In this document: in pieces, positions 36,176-45,200 of the stretch
Layout of the letters: each line of letters begins with the position of its first letter
Numbering within the stretch: the first letter of the stretch is position 1
Assembly: GCA_046328335.1 (NCBI GenBank)
Contig: JAXLWU010000020.1
Coordinates: forward strand, 30,413 to 94,412
Direction: 5' to 3'
Length of the DNA: 64,000 nucleotides
From: JACCXM01 sp046328335
GTDB lineage: Bacteria > Chloroflexota > Chloroflexia > Thermomicrobiales > UBA6265
The notes under the pieces: model-generated
Databases searched by the model: none
Told to the model about the DNA's origin: nothing
What the model saw: the letters and a program-made list of their open reading frames with translations, nothing else
Program-made: the position numbers and the translations under genes

Positions 36176-36217
36176 AGCCCCTCTCCCCGCGCGGGGAGAG
36201 GGGTAGGGGTGAGGGGC
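36176..36217. repeat. Repeat family R2, complete copy
   Basis: AGCCCCTCTCCCCGCGCGGG / GAGAGGGGTAGGGGTGAGGG, palindromic. Confidence 0.6.
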
Positions 36218-36328
36218 GCTCTTTGGGGCGAGGGCTCTCCCCAGAATCGACTGATAGAATCGCAGCGGACGGTCGAGATCCTGTCTCGCCGCGTTGTGCG
36301 CGTCGTCAGCCACACGGAGGTTTCCCCG

Positions 36329-37192
36329 ATGACCATTCCGCGTTCGATGCATCGACTTCTGGCGCCGCTGGCGGTTCTGGCCGCGGTCCTCTCCCTGTCG
36401 CTCGCGACCGGTCTTTCCTGGGCGCGGGCCCAGGCCGATGTCACCCCACACCCTGCCCATATTCACAATGGCAGTTGCGACAACCTCGGCGATATCGCCG
36501 CTCCCCTCCAGGACATCGCTCTGCGCACCGCGGGCGAACCGTTCGGCGCGGCGTCGGCGATCCCGGTCGAGGAGAGCGATACCGAAGTCGCGTTGCCCCT
36601 GGGTGATATCCTCAAGGGCCCGCATGCGGTCAATATCCACAAGAGCGCGGACGCGATCCAGACGTACATCGCCTGCGGCGATATCGGCGGCCGGGTCGTC
36701 GATGGCCGCTTGACCATCGGTCTGCGCGAGATCGACGGTTCGGGCTACAGCGGCGTGGCGGTGCTCGAGGACGGCGGGGCCACGACCCAGGTGACCGTCT
36801 TCCTCACTGCGCCCGGCGCGGGAGAGACGGCGGCCGCGCCTGCCAACACCCCGGCCGCGACCGAGACGCCAGCTCCCGCGGAAACCCCAGCGCCGGCCGA
36901 GACCCCGGCCGCGGCCGCCGATACCGCCGCGCCAGCCGCAGAGGAGGTGCCGGTCGATATCCGAGACTTCCTTTTCTCGCCAGATCCGATCGAGGTGGTC
37001 GCGGGCGGCACCGTCACCTGGACCAACCAGGGGAGTGTGCCTCATACCGCGACCGCGACCGAGCGCGATGTCTTGCAGTCCGGCGCCATCGCTCCCGGCG
37101 ACAGTTTCAGCCAGCAGTTCCCGACTCCGGGCGAGTTCAGTTACTTCTGTGAGTTCCACCCGAACATGACCGGGACGATCATTGTGAAATAG
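36329..37192 (+). CDS. Secreted cupredoxin with an N-terminal His-rich domain (copy 1)
   Basis: A 287-residue secreted protein. The ATG at 36329 follows CGGAGG. A Sec signal peptide (HRLLAPLAVLAAVLSLSLAT) ends near ARAQAD. Domain 1 (about 40-165) opens HPAHIHNGSCDNLG and contains NIHKSADAIQTYIACGDIGG and LREIDGSGYSGVAVLEDGG. An Ala-Pro-Glu-Thr linker (about 170-205) follows, then a plastocyanin-like domain (about 206-287) with type 1 copper ligands in SVPHTAT, YFCEFHPNMTG (His, Cys, His, Met). Likely an extracytoplasmic electron carrier or copper protein. A paralogue lies downstream. Confidence 0.85.
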   Translation: MTIPRSMHRLLAPLAVLAAVLSLSLATGLSWARAQADVTPHPAHIHNGSCDNLGDIAAPLQDIALRTAGEPFGAASAIPVEESDTEVALPLGDILKGPHAVNIHKSADAIQTYIACGDIGGRVVDGRLTIGLREIDGSGYSGVAVLEDGGATTQVTVFLTAPGAGETAAAPANTPAATETPAPAETPAPAETPAAAADTAAPAAEEVPVDIRDFLFSPDPIEVVAGGTVTWTNQGSVPHTATATERDVLQSGAIAPGDSFSQQFPTPGEFSYFCEFHPNMTGTIIVK

Positions 37193-37201
37193 ACGGCGAG
37201 T

Positions 37202-37251
37202 CGGCAAGACGGCAAGACGGCAAGACGGAAAGTGGGAAAGCCGGCAAGACG
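37202..37251. repeat. 8-bp tandem repeat
   Basis: Units of CGGCAAGA, three perfect then three degenerate (CGGAAAGT, GGGAAAGC, CGGCAAGA), directly after the first cupredoxin gene. Confidence 0.6.
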
Positions 37252-37315
37252 ATGTACCGTGCTTCGTGCAGCGTTGACCACGACCACTTTGCCATGAGAC
37301 CGTGTTGCCAACCAG

Positions 37316-37394
37316 AGCCCCTCTCCCGCTCGGCGGGGGACTCCTCCCTCCGGGGGAGGGAGGCTCGGGAGGGAGCCAGGGTTGGGGCGAGGGT
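37316..37394. repeat. Repeat family R2, long copy
   Basis: AGCCCCTCTCCCGCTCGGCG start, GGAGCCAGGGTTGGGGCGAG end; the same arrangement as 22579-22656 in reverse. Confidence 0.6.
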
Positions 37395-37474
37395 CTTGGC
37401 GCCGGCCAAGACCCTCGCCCACTCCACGATCCGCGTCACATCGACCATTTCGCCAGAACCCAGGAGGTATCTCG

Positions 37475-38332
37475 ATGCGCCATCGCACACTGGTCACGCG
37501 GCTTGTCGCGCTGCTGACTGTCGCGCTGCTCGTTGTCCCCCTTGGTCGGTTCGCTATCGTGTCTGCCCCAGTCCACGCCCAGGAAGCCTCGCCGCCACGA
37601 CCATCGCATATCCACACTGGAGATTGCGATGAGTTGGGTCCGGTCATCCAACCCCTGACGTCGCTCACGGTGCCAGTCGGGGAGGTGCTTGGCAACAGCG
37701 ACGCCGTGGTCGCGGAAGCGGCGTTTACCATCATTCCCCAGACTCTGGACGAATTGGTCTCCTCCGACCACGCGCTGAAAGTGCATCTCTCGAAGGCCCA
37801 GATCCAGACCTACCTCGCCTGTGGCGATATCGGCGGCACGGTCGATGCCAACGGTGCGCTGATTGTCGGGATGAAGGAGGTCGATGGCTCGGGATATGCC
37901 GGAATCGCCTACCTGGCGCCGAATCCGGGCGGCGGCACCAGCGTTTCGGTGATGATCGCGAAGGTGATTCCGACCGCGGGCGCCGCCGCCACTCCCGCTC
38001 CGGCTGCTACCGCTGCGGCGCAAGCCGAGGCGACCGCCGCGCCGGAAACGCCGGTTCTGGTCGATGTCTCACTGACCGAATTCCTGGTCGACATGCCGGA
38101 AGAACTGCAGTCCGGCCCGACCCGCTTCAACATCACCAACAACGGGCAGGTCACCCACGCCTTCGTGCTCGAAGGACCGGGCATCGCCAAGCGCCTCGCC
38201 AATCCCCTCGCCCCGGGCGAATCAGCGCGGCTCAACGTCAACCTCGTTCCCGGCGTCTACACCATCTATTGTCCGGTCGGCGAAGGAGCCCACCGCGCGA
38301 AGGGGATGGAGTTGAAGGTGACCGTCGTGTGA
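37475..38332 (+). CDS. Secreted cupredoxin-like protein (copy 2)
   Basis: A 285-residue paralogue of the protein at 36329. The ATG at 37475 has AGGAGG upstream, and the signal peptide ends near VHAQEA. Domain 1 repeats the same landmarks: PSHIHTGDCDELG, KVHLSKAQIQTYLACGDIGG, MKEVDGSGYAGIAYL. After an Ala/Pro-rich linker the C-terminal domain has HAFVLEGPGIAK and IYCPVGEGAHRAKGMELKV, giving the His, Cys, His, Met set with the spacing of sulfocyanin- or nitrosocyanin-like cupredoxins, unlike copy 1. The two copies probably arose by duplication and then diverged in the copper domain. Confidence 0.85.
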   Translation: MRHRTLVTRLVALLTVALLVVPLGRFAIVSAPVHAQEASPPRPSHIHTGDCDELGPVIQPLTSLTVPVGEVLGNSDAVVAEAAFTIIPQTLDELVSSDHALKVHLSKAQIQTYLACGDIGGTVDANGALIVGMKEVDGSGYAGIAYLAPNPGGGTSVSVMIAKVIPTAGAAATPAPAATAAAQAEATAAPETPVLVDVSLTEFLVDMPEELQSGPTRFNITNNGQVTHAFVLEGPGIAKRLANPLAPGESARLNVNLVPGVYTIYCPVGEGAHRAKGMELKVTVV

Positions 38333-38333
38333 C

Positions 38334-38490
38334 GAGGGGGTGCCGCTGCGCTCAGGGGGTGCCGGTGGCTGCGCCACCTCAGGGGGTGAAGGAGAGCGGG
38401 ACGGGTGCGCTTCCTCGTGCTCTCCTTCACCCCCTGAAGCCGCGTAGCGGCTGACACCCCCTTCACCCCCTAAGCGCAGCGACACCCCCT
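38334..38490. repeat. Repeat family R3: long inverted repeat between convergent genes
   Basis: GAGGGGGTGCCGCTGCGCTC at the left pairs with GCGCAGCGACACCCCCT at the right; inside is a perfect 12-bp stem GTGAAGGAGAGC / GCTCTCCTTCAC. It spans from just after the cupredoxin stop into the stop codon of the convergent gene, so it may act as a bidirectional terminator. Confidence 0.6.
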
Positions 38491-40150
38491 ACGTCTCAGC
38501 GAGATACGCGTGGCAGAAACGCACCGCGACGGAACCTTCGCCGACCGCGGAGGCGGCGCGGCGCACCGCGCCGCTGCGGATATCGCCGACGGCGAACACG
38601 CCGGGCAGACTCGTCTCGAACAGATGGGGATCGCGCTTGGCGTGCTGCCAGGCGGGTTCCCGTTTGACGGCGGGACCGGTCTTGATGAATCCCTGCGCGT
38701 CGAGCGCCACCGTGCCTTTCAGCCAGGCCGTCGGGGCATCGGCGCCGATGAAGATGAACAGCGCGGCGATCGGTAGCGTCCGGTTATGGTCGTCGTCCGC
38801 GACATTCTTCGGCGCTACCACGATGCCGGTCAGTTCGTCCGCCCCGAGCAATTCCCGCACGACCGAGCAGAGCACCAGTTCGATATTCGGCGTCTGCTCG
38901 ATCCGGTCGACGAGATAGCGGGACATGTCTTCGTTCAGGTCTTCGCAGCGCGCCACCAGATAGACCTTGCTGGCCCGCTGCGAGAGAAAAAGCGCCGCCT
39001 GGCCCGCGGAGTTGCCGCCGCCGACCACGGCTACATCCTGCCCTTCACAGACCTGCGCTTCCACTTCCGTGGCGGCGTAGTAGACGTTCGCCCCACGCAA
39101 CCGCTCCTCACCTGGCACGCCAAGGGTGCGGTAGCGGGCGCCGGTGGCGAGAATGACGGCGCGGCCGGTCACCTCTTCGCCATCGGCGAGGCGGATCACA
39201 TAGCCATGACGCTCCGGCCGCAGTGCCACCGCCTCACGCGGCATGGCGATCTGCGCGCCGAACTTGTTCGCCTGGATCAACGCCCGGCTCGCCAGTTCAA
39301 CGCCGGAGAGTCCGGCCGGAAAGCCGAGGTAGTTCTCGATGCGGGAGGCCATCCCCGCCTGCCCACCCGTGGCGACCGCTTCCAACACCAGGGTCGATAA
39401 TCCTTCCGATGCGCCGTAGACCGCCGCCGCCAGACCGGCCGGACCCGCGCCGACGACGATCAGGTCGTAGCGGTCGGCCGGCTCCAGATCGACGCTGAGT
39501 CCGAGGATATCGGCGAGGTCCGCGTTCGAGGGGTTGCGCAGCACCGTCGTGCCGCGCCAGATCACCACCGGGGTCTCGCGCGGGGCCACATGGAAATGAC
39601 GGAGCAGTTTCTCGGCCTGCGGATCCTCTTCAAGATCGAGCCAGTCGTGGGGAAGCCGGTTCCGCGCCGCGAAATCGCGCAGGCGGCTGGCATCGGGTGA
39701 AAAGCGGGAACCGATGATCTTCAGCCCCGCCTCGATGCCGACCAGATGCGAGCGCAGGAGCAGGAAGGCGCGCAGCAGGAAATCGCTGAAGCCGGGATCT
39801 TCCGTGACCAACGCCAGCAGCGTGTCGCGCGGGATGGCCAGGACCTGGCCCGGATCGCGCACGACCGCAGAAAGATGCGCCGCTTCCCCGGTGAGGAGAT
39901 TCAATTCCCCGACGATCTCGCGTGGACCGCGGCGGCCGATGTGGTGGAGCGCGTCGCCACGCGGTTCCGCGAGTTCGACCGCGCCTTCCAGCACGACAAA
40001 GAAATCACACGCCGGCTCGCCCTGGCAGACGAGTACCTGATCGGCCGTGGTCGCGCGGAGTTCCCCCCGGCCGCGCAAGAGCGCGATCTGGTCATCGGTC
40101 AGTTCCCAGAACGCTTCGCCAAGGACATCGCGATCGGTCGTGGCAGCCAT
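38489..40150 (-). CDS. cNMP-binding / thioredoxin-like / thioredoxin-reductase-like fusion protein
   Basis: A 553-residue protein with three parts. Residues about 10-130: a CRP-type cyclic-nucleotide-binding beta-barrel (LVCQGEPACDFFVVLEGAVEL, REIVGELNLLTGEAA). About 150-225: a thioredoxin/glutaredoxin-like domain (HDWLDLEEDPQAEKLLRHF, TPVVIWRGTTVLRNPSN). About 230-553: a thioredoxin-reductase-type FAD/NADPH domain (DLIVVGAGPAGLAAAVYGAS, VAVVGGGNSAGQAALFLSQ, GVFAVGDIRSGAVRR). The redox-active C-x2-C of thioredoxin reductase is absent. AGGAGG precedes the ATG at 40150. The frame continues open upstream but runs antisense to a real gene and is not coding. Probably a signal-controlled reductase with an unknown partner. 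Confidence 0.88.
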   Translation of the reverse strand: MAATTDRDVLGEAFWELTDDQIALLRGRGELRATTADQVLVCQGEPACDFFVVLEGAVELAEPRGDALHHIGRRGPREIVGELNLLTGEAAHLSAVVRDPGQVLAIPRDTLLALVTEDPGFSDFLLRAFLLLRSHLVGIEAGLKIIGSRFSPDASRLRDFAARNRLPHDWLDLEEDPQAEKLLRHFHVAPRETPVVIWRGTTVLRNPSNADLADILGLSVDLEPADRYDLIVVGAGPAGLAAAVYGASEGLSTLVLEAVATGGQAGMASRIENYLGFPAGLSGVELASRALIQANKFGAQIAMPREAVALRPERHGYVIRLADGEEVTGRAVILATGARYRTLGVPGEERLRGANVYYAATEVEAQVCEGQDVAVVGGGNSAGQAALFLSQRASKVYLVARCEDLNEDMSRYLVDRIEQTPNIELVLCSVVRELLGADELTGIVVAPKNVADDDHNRTLPIAALFIFIGADAPTAWLKGTVALDAQGFIKTGPAVKREPAWQHAKRDPHLFETSLPGVFAVGDIRSGAVRRAASAVGEGSVAVRFCHAYLAET

Positions 40151-40543
40151 GGGGAAGTACCTCCTGCTGGACGGACGAAGCAACACCGGACCCAATCGTG
40201 GCAAAAGCGGCGTTCCCGCGCAACCGGCGAAGGTGTGCATCGGCAAGGACGTTCGGTGCCGGGATCGCGGGGTGCGCTCCAGCGCGTCCGTTGCCGTCGT
40301 GCTGGCCAGTCGCAGCCTGGTGGGAGTGCCGCGAAGATGAAGACCAGATAACCTCCGGACAGCGTGGCCGGGTCCTGACTGTTCCCGGGAGCAAAAACCA
40401 GCAACACATGCTGGGTGCGTGTGGTCACAGGATGCGTACGATACGGAGCGTGTCCTCAGTGTTATAGGAGGCACAGGGCATCGGAAGTAGTCCAGTGAGA
40501 TTCCGGCATCGCGGCTGGTTGTGGCCGGGAAAGGATCGTGTTC
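40151..40543. other. Divergent non-coding region
   Basis: 393 bp between divergent genes; it includes a palindrome CCAGCA-ACACA-TGCTGG near 40407-40423. No gene recognised. Confidence 0.35.
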
Positions 40544-42097
40544 GTGGACGACAACAACTTTGACCGCGTCGCCCGCGTGGTCGGGGGCGCGCTCTCGCGC
40601 CGTGCCGCGCTCGGTGTGCTGCTGGCGGCTCTTGTGCCGGGTCGCGGCGATGTCGCGGCACGAGGCTCCGGCAAGAGGCCTGGGAACGCCAGGGGTCGGG
40701 GCCGGGGAAAGAACGATGCTGGCCGGGGGCGGCGCAAGACCAGGGCGGAGGCGGTCTGCTACGGCGGTTCGCCCTGCGCCGTCACGTCGAGCGCCAATCT
40801 GGCGAACTGCGATTTCGGCGGGTCCAGTGCTCTCAAGAACGCGAACTGCGCGAGTTGCAACCTCTCCGGGGCGAACCTGAAGAACGCCAACGCCGCGGGC
40901 GTCAACCTCAAGAATGCCAACCTTGCCAAAGCATGCCTGGTCGATGCCAATCTCACCGGGGCGACCATGAGCGGCAGCACCAACCTCAGCGGCGCCCTGT
41001 TCTGCCGCACGAAAATGCCGAACGGGACGATCAACAACGCCGGTTGCGGCAAGAGCGCCAGTTGCTGCCAGACCTGCGTCGCCATCGGCGGGGTCTGTGG
41101 CGCCGGTGGCGATTGCTGCGGTGGCGCGGCGTGCCAGAATGGGGTCTGCGCCTGCCCCGTCGGAACGATCAACTGCCACGGAGCCTGCAAGGAATGTTGC
41201 TCCGACGCCAACTGCTCCGGAAGCCGGTCGAAATGCTGCAAGGGAATCTGCAAGGGGTGTTGCGGCGATGGTGACTGCGGCGGCAACACGCCCCTCTGCT
41301 GCAACGGCGCCTGCCAGAGTTGCTGCACCCGCGGCGACTGCCCGAGCGTTCCCTGCCAGACGTGGGATTGTGTCGGCGGCGCCTGCGTGGAGCAGGGGAC
41401 GGACCCCGATCTGACCACCTGCAACGCCTTCGCCCCGGAGGCGGGCGTCTGCTGCAGCGGCGAGTGCACCGAGGGAACGTGCTGCGCCGATGCCAATTGC
41501 CGCGGCGACAGCAACCGCTGCGTCGATCGTGATCCGGGTGCAGGAACCGCCAACACCTGCGTCTGCGGCGCCACCGGCGCGCCATGTTCCGGGGCAACTC
41601 CCACGTGCTGCGGAGCGGCCCCTGGCGGCACATGCGTCGATCTGGAGAGCGATGAGAACAATTGCGGCGCCTGCGGCAAGACCTGCGGCGCCGGGCAATC
41701 GTGCTGCAACGGATCGTGTACAGCGACGACGACCTGTCAGGCGCTGGGGCGGACGTGCGGCACCGCGCCCGACGGCGCGTGTGGCACGCTGCACTGTGGC
41801 GTCTGTTCTGGCAGCACGCCGAGTTGCAGCAATGGCGCCTGCGCCACCTGCGCCGCGACCTGCCCCGGCGCCGGCTGCGTCTTCTGCTTCAATCTGGCGG
41901 AGGGTGACACGGTGTGTGGGCGGGCGAGTGACGTCGAGTGTCGCCTCTCCTGCACCTCCAATGCCGATTGCCCGGTGGAGAGCCCGTACTGCCTTGCCTC
42001 GTTTGGAAACAGGATTACGGGAACGACGTCCCCAATAACGGCGATTTGCACGACCGTATCAATCGCGGCAGCCTGCACGGCGATCACTCCCTGCTGA
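40544..42097 (+). CDS. Large exported Cys-rich protein with pentapeptide repeats and F6-D7/R19-R20 module
   Basis: A 517-residue exported protein. The GTG at 40544 has AAAGGA 8 bp upstream and places NFDRVAR at residues 5-11 and S-R-R at 18-20. A hydrophobic stretch (AALGVLLAALVPG) and a basic tract (GKRPGNARGRGRGKNDAGRG) follow. About residues 80-155 are pentapeptide repeats (ANLANCDF, CNLSGANLKNANAAGVNL, ANLTGATM), usually a square beta-helix. The remaining 350 residues are very rich in Cys, often as CC pairs with GxCxxGxC spacing (CCGDGDCGG, CCNGACQSCC), reminiscent of disulfide-knotted modules. No enzyme motif. A strong terminator follows. Confidence 0.8.
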   Translation: MDDNNFDRVARVVGGALSRRAALGVLLAALVPGRGDVAARGSGKRPGNARGRGRGKNDAGRGRRKTRAEAVCYGGSPCAVTSSANLANCDFGGSSALKNANCASCNLSGANLKNANAAGVNLKNANLAKACLVDANLTGATMSGSTNLSGALFCRTKMPNGTINNAGCGKSASCCQTCVAIGGVCGAGGDCCGGAACQNGVCACPVGTINCHGACKECCSDANCSGSRSKCCKGICKGCCGDGDCGGNTPLCCNGACQSCCTRGDCPSVPCQTWDCVGGACVEQGTDPDLTTCNAFAPEAGVCCSGECTEGTCCADANCRGDSNRCVDRDPGAGTANTCVCGATGAPCSGATPTCCGAAPGGTCVDLESDENNCGACGKTCGAGQSCCNGSCTATTTCQALGRTCGTAPDGACGTLHCGVCSGSTPSCSNGACATCAATCPGAGCVFCFNLAEGDTVCGRASDVECRLSCTSNADCPVESPYCLASFGNRITGTTSPITAICTTVSIAAACTAITPC

Positions 42098-42118
42098 TCG
42101 TGAGGTCCTGGGCACGAT

Positions 42119-42162
42119 AACAGAAGCGGCGAGGGGCACTAATCCCTCGCCGTTTCGCTGTT
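42119..42162 (+). terminator. Strong hairpin terminator
   Basis: Stem CGGCGAGGG / CCCTCGCCG with an 8-nt loop, extended outward with AACAG..CTGTT pairing; the 3' arm is flanked by TTT. It lies 22 bp past the stop of the Cys-rich gene. Confidence 0.8.
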
Positions 42163-42257
42163 GTCACAAGATGGACGCTATGAACAACCGCGTCATCGCC
42201 CGTCATACTTCTCGCATGCGTTGGGGTTGATCGCGAGTGCGGAAAGAGCGGAGCGCG

Positions 42258-45200
42258 ATGTCCAGAACAGCCGGGAATCCTGCCATAGGCGCGACCGTGC
42301 GCGAGGCGGTGTTGCAATCGCTCGATTGGCGGCCGATCGGTCCCCATCGCGGCGGGCGCGTCGTCGCCGTCGCCGGGGATGTCTCCGATCCGCGGACCTA
42401 CTATTTCGGCGCGTGCGCGGGTGGGGTCTGGAAGACGACCGACGCCGGCATCACCTGGCGCACGATCTCCGATGGCTTCTTCACCACCGCCGCCATCGGC
42501 GCGTTAGCGGTCGCCACCGCCGATCCCAACGTGATCTACGCCGGAACCGGGGAAACCTCGATTCGCAATCAGGTGTCGCATGGCGACGGCGTCTACCGTT
42601 CGACCGACGCCGGGCGAACCTGGGTCAATGTCGGGCTACGCGACACGCGGCACATCGGCAAGATCCAGATTCACCCCGCCAATCCGGACCATGTCTACGT
42701 TGCCGCGCTCGGCCACGCCTTCGGTCCAAATGAGGAGCGGGGGGTGTTCCGCTCCACAGACGGCGGCGAATCCTGGGATCGGGTATTGCACATCAGTCCG
42801 AACACGGGCAGTCACGATCTGGCGATGGACCCGCGCAATCCGCGCATTCTCTACGCGCCAACCTGGCAGGTGCGACGCTACCCGCACGCGCTCGATTCGG
42901 GCGGCCCGGAATGCGGATTGTGGCGGTCGTGCGACGGTGGCGACACCTGGGAAGAGATCAGCCGCCGTCCCGGTTTGCCCACCGGCACCTTGGGCAAGAT
43001 CGGGGTTGTGGCGTCTCCGGCGCGCGCGGGCCGGGTCTGGGCCGTGATCGAGGCGGAGGATGGTGCGGTCTTTCGCTCCGATGACTTCGGTGAGACCTGG
43101 ACCCGGCTGAGCGAGGAACCGCTGCTGCGTACCCGGCCCTGGTACTACATGCACATTACCGCCGATTCCCAGGATGCCGATACCGTCTACGTCCAGAACT
43201 ACGGCATCTGGAAATCGATCGACGGCGGTGCGGTCTTTCACCAGATGCCGACCCGTCATGGCGACGAACACGCCCTCTGGATCGCGCCCGATGACAACCA
43301 GCGGATGATCAAGGGGGATGACGGCGGCGCCTGCGTCTCGTTCAACGGCGGCGTCACCTGGTCGACGATCTACAACCAGCCGACGGCGCAGTTGTATCAC
43401 GTCACCACCGATAACCAGTTTCCGTACCGGGTCTACGGCTCGCAGCAGGACAACACCGCGATCAGCGTCCCGAGCGCGACCCTCGACAGCGCCATTCACG
43501 AGCGAACGTGGTTCGTGCCGGGAGGCGGCGAGAGCGGCTACATCGCAATCAAGCCGGATGAACCCTGGCACATCGTCGCCTCCGGCCCGGTCGGCCGTCA
43601 TGCCTACAACGACCTGATGACCCATTACGACCACCGCACCGGCCAGATTCGCAATGTCACCGTCTGGCCGGAATTGACCGGCTGGGGCGTCGGCGCGGAG
43701 AGCCTCAAGTACCGGCTCAACTGGACCTTCCCGATCCTCTTCTCGTGCCATCCCCCGCACGATCTCTATGTTGCTGGCAACCGCCTGTTCCGCTCCCGCG
43801 ATCTCGGCGGCAGTTTCGCCCCGATCAGCCCCGATCTGACGCGCAACGATTCGGACAAACTTCGCCCCTCTGGTGGCCCGGTCACCCGCGACAACACCGG
43901 GGCGGAGGTCTACTGCACGATCTTCGCGCTTGCCGAATCGCCGCGCCAACCGGGCGTGCTCTGGGCGGGGACCGATGACGGGCGCGTCCATCTCACCGAG
44001 GATGGGGGGGAGACCTGGCGGGAGGTGACGCCGCCGGACCTGCCGGAGTGGGCGCTGATCAGCATCATCGAGGTTTCGCCGCACGAGGAGGGGCTCGCCT
44101 ACCTGGCGGCCACGCGCTACAAACTCGACGACACCACGCCCTACCTCTACAAGACGGCCGACAACGGGGCGACCTGGACCCGGATCACGACTGGTATTCC
44201 GGATGGCGAGTTCACCCGCGTCATCCGCGAGGATCCGAACCAGCGCGGTCTGCTTTATGCCGGCACGGAGACCGGCATCTACGTCTCCTGCGATGACGGC
44301 GGTTACTGGGAACGGCTTGGCGGCAATTTGCCGGTGGTCCCGATCTACGATTTCGTGATCAAGGGGGTCGAACTGGTCGTCGCCACGCACGGGCGTTCCT
44401 TCTGGATCCTCGATGATCTGACGCCACTTCATCAACTCGCGGCCGATGGCGCGGATGGGCGTCGTGTTCGGTTCTTCTCGCCGCGATCTCAGGTTCGCCT
44501 GCGCGTCCAGCACGAAATCGCGGACGAGCCGAGCCCGGAGTACGTCTCGTACGGTTCGGCGAACTCCAGCCAGTTTCTCTACACCGGCGTGCGCCGCCCG
44601 GACGGGACCGCCGCCGCGTTACTCACCGCCGGCGCCAATCCTCCCGCCGGGACGGTCTTTACCTGGTATCTGCCGAAGGCGGCGGAAGGGGAGGTGACGC
44701 TGACCATCCGTGACGAAGCGGGTGATGTGGTCCGCGCTTTTCGTCGCGGTGATGCCGCCGCCAGCGATCGGCTGCCGGCCGCGGCCGGAGTCAACCGTTT
44801 CGTCTGGAACTGGCGCTATCCCGGCTCGCCCGCGATCACCGCAACCGATCTGGAACCATGGGATCGGCCGCATGGCCCGCTCGTTCTGCCGGGGACCTAT
44901 CTCGCGGAACTGACCGTCAATGGCGAGACGTTGACACAGCCGTTCGCGCTCCTGTCCGACCCCCGGATCGCCACCAGCCGCGAGGATCTGGCGGCGCAAC
45001 GCGATCTCCTGCTGCGAATCCGCGATCAGTTGACGCGGACGAATGACGCGGTCAACGCCATCGACGCCCTGCGCGCTCACGTTGCGCTCTGGGAGAAGCG
45101 TGGGGATGCGCCAGCGGTGCAGCAGGCGGCAGCCACGGCGCGGACCGAACTGGACGCGGTCCGCGGCATCCTGATCGATGTGCACCGTCGCGGCGCCCAA

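Noticed and set aside
40151..41794. Minus-strand open frame extending the cNMP/TrxR protein to 1101 residues
   Set aside because: AGGAGG and the domain start fix the start at 40150; the extension is low-complexity Ala/Arg/Gly and antisense to the exported Cys-rich gene.
42636..44513. Long open frame (625 codons) antisense to the BNR gene
   Set aside because: It mirrors the codon pattern of the BNR gene; no family motif or ribosome site.
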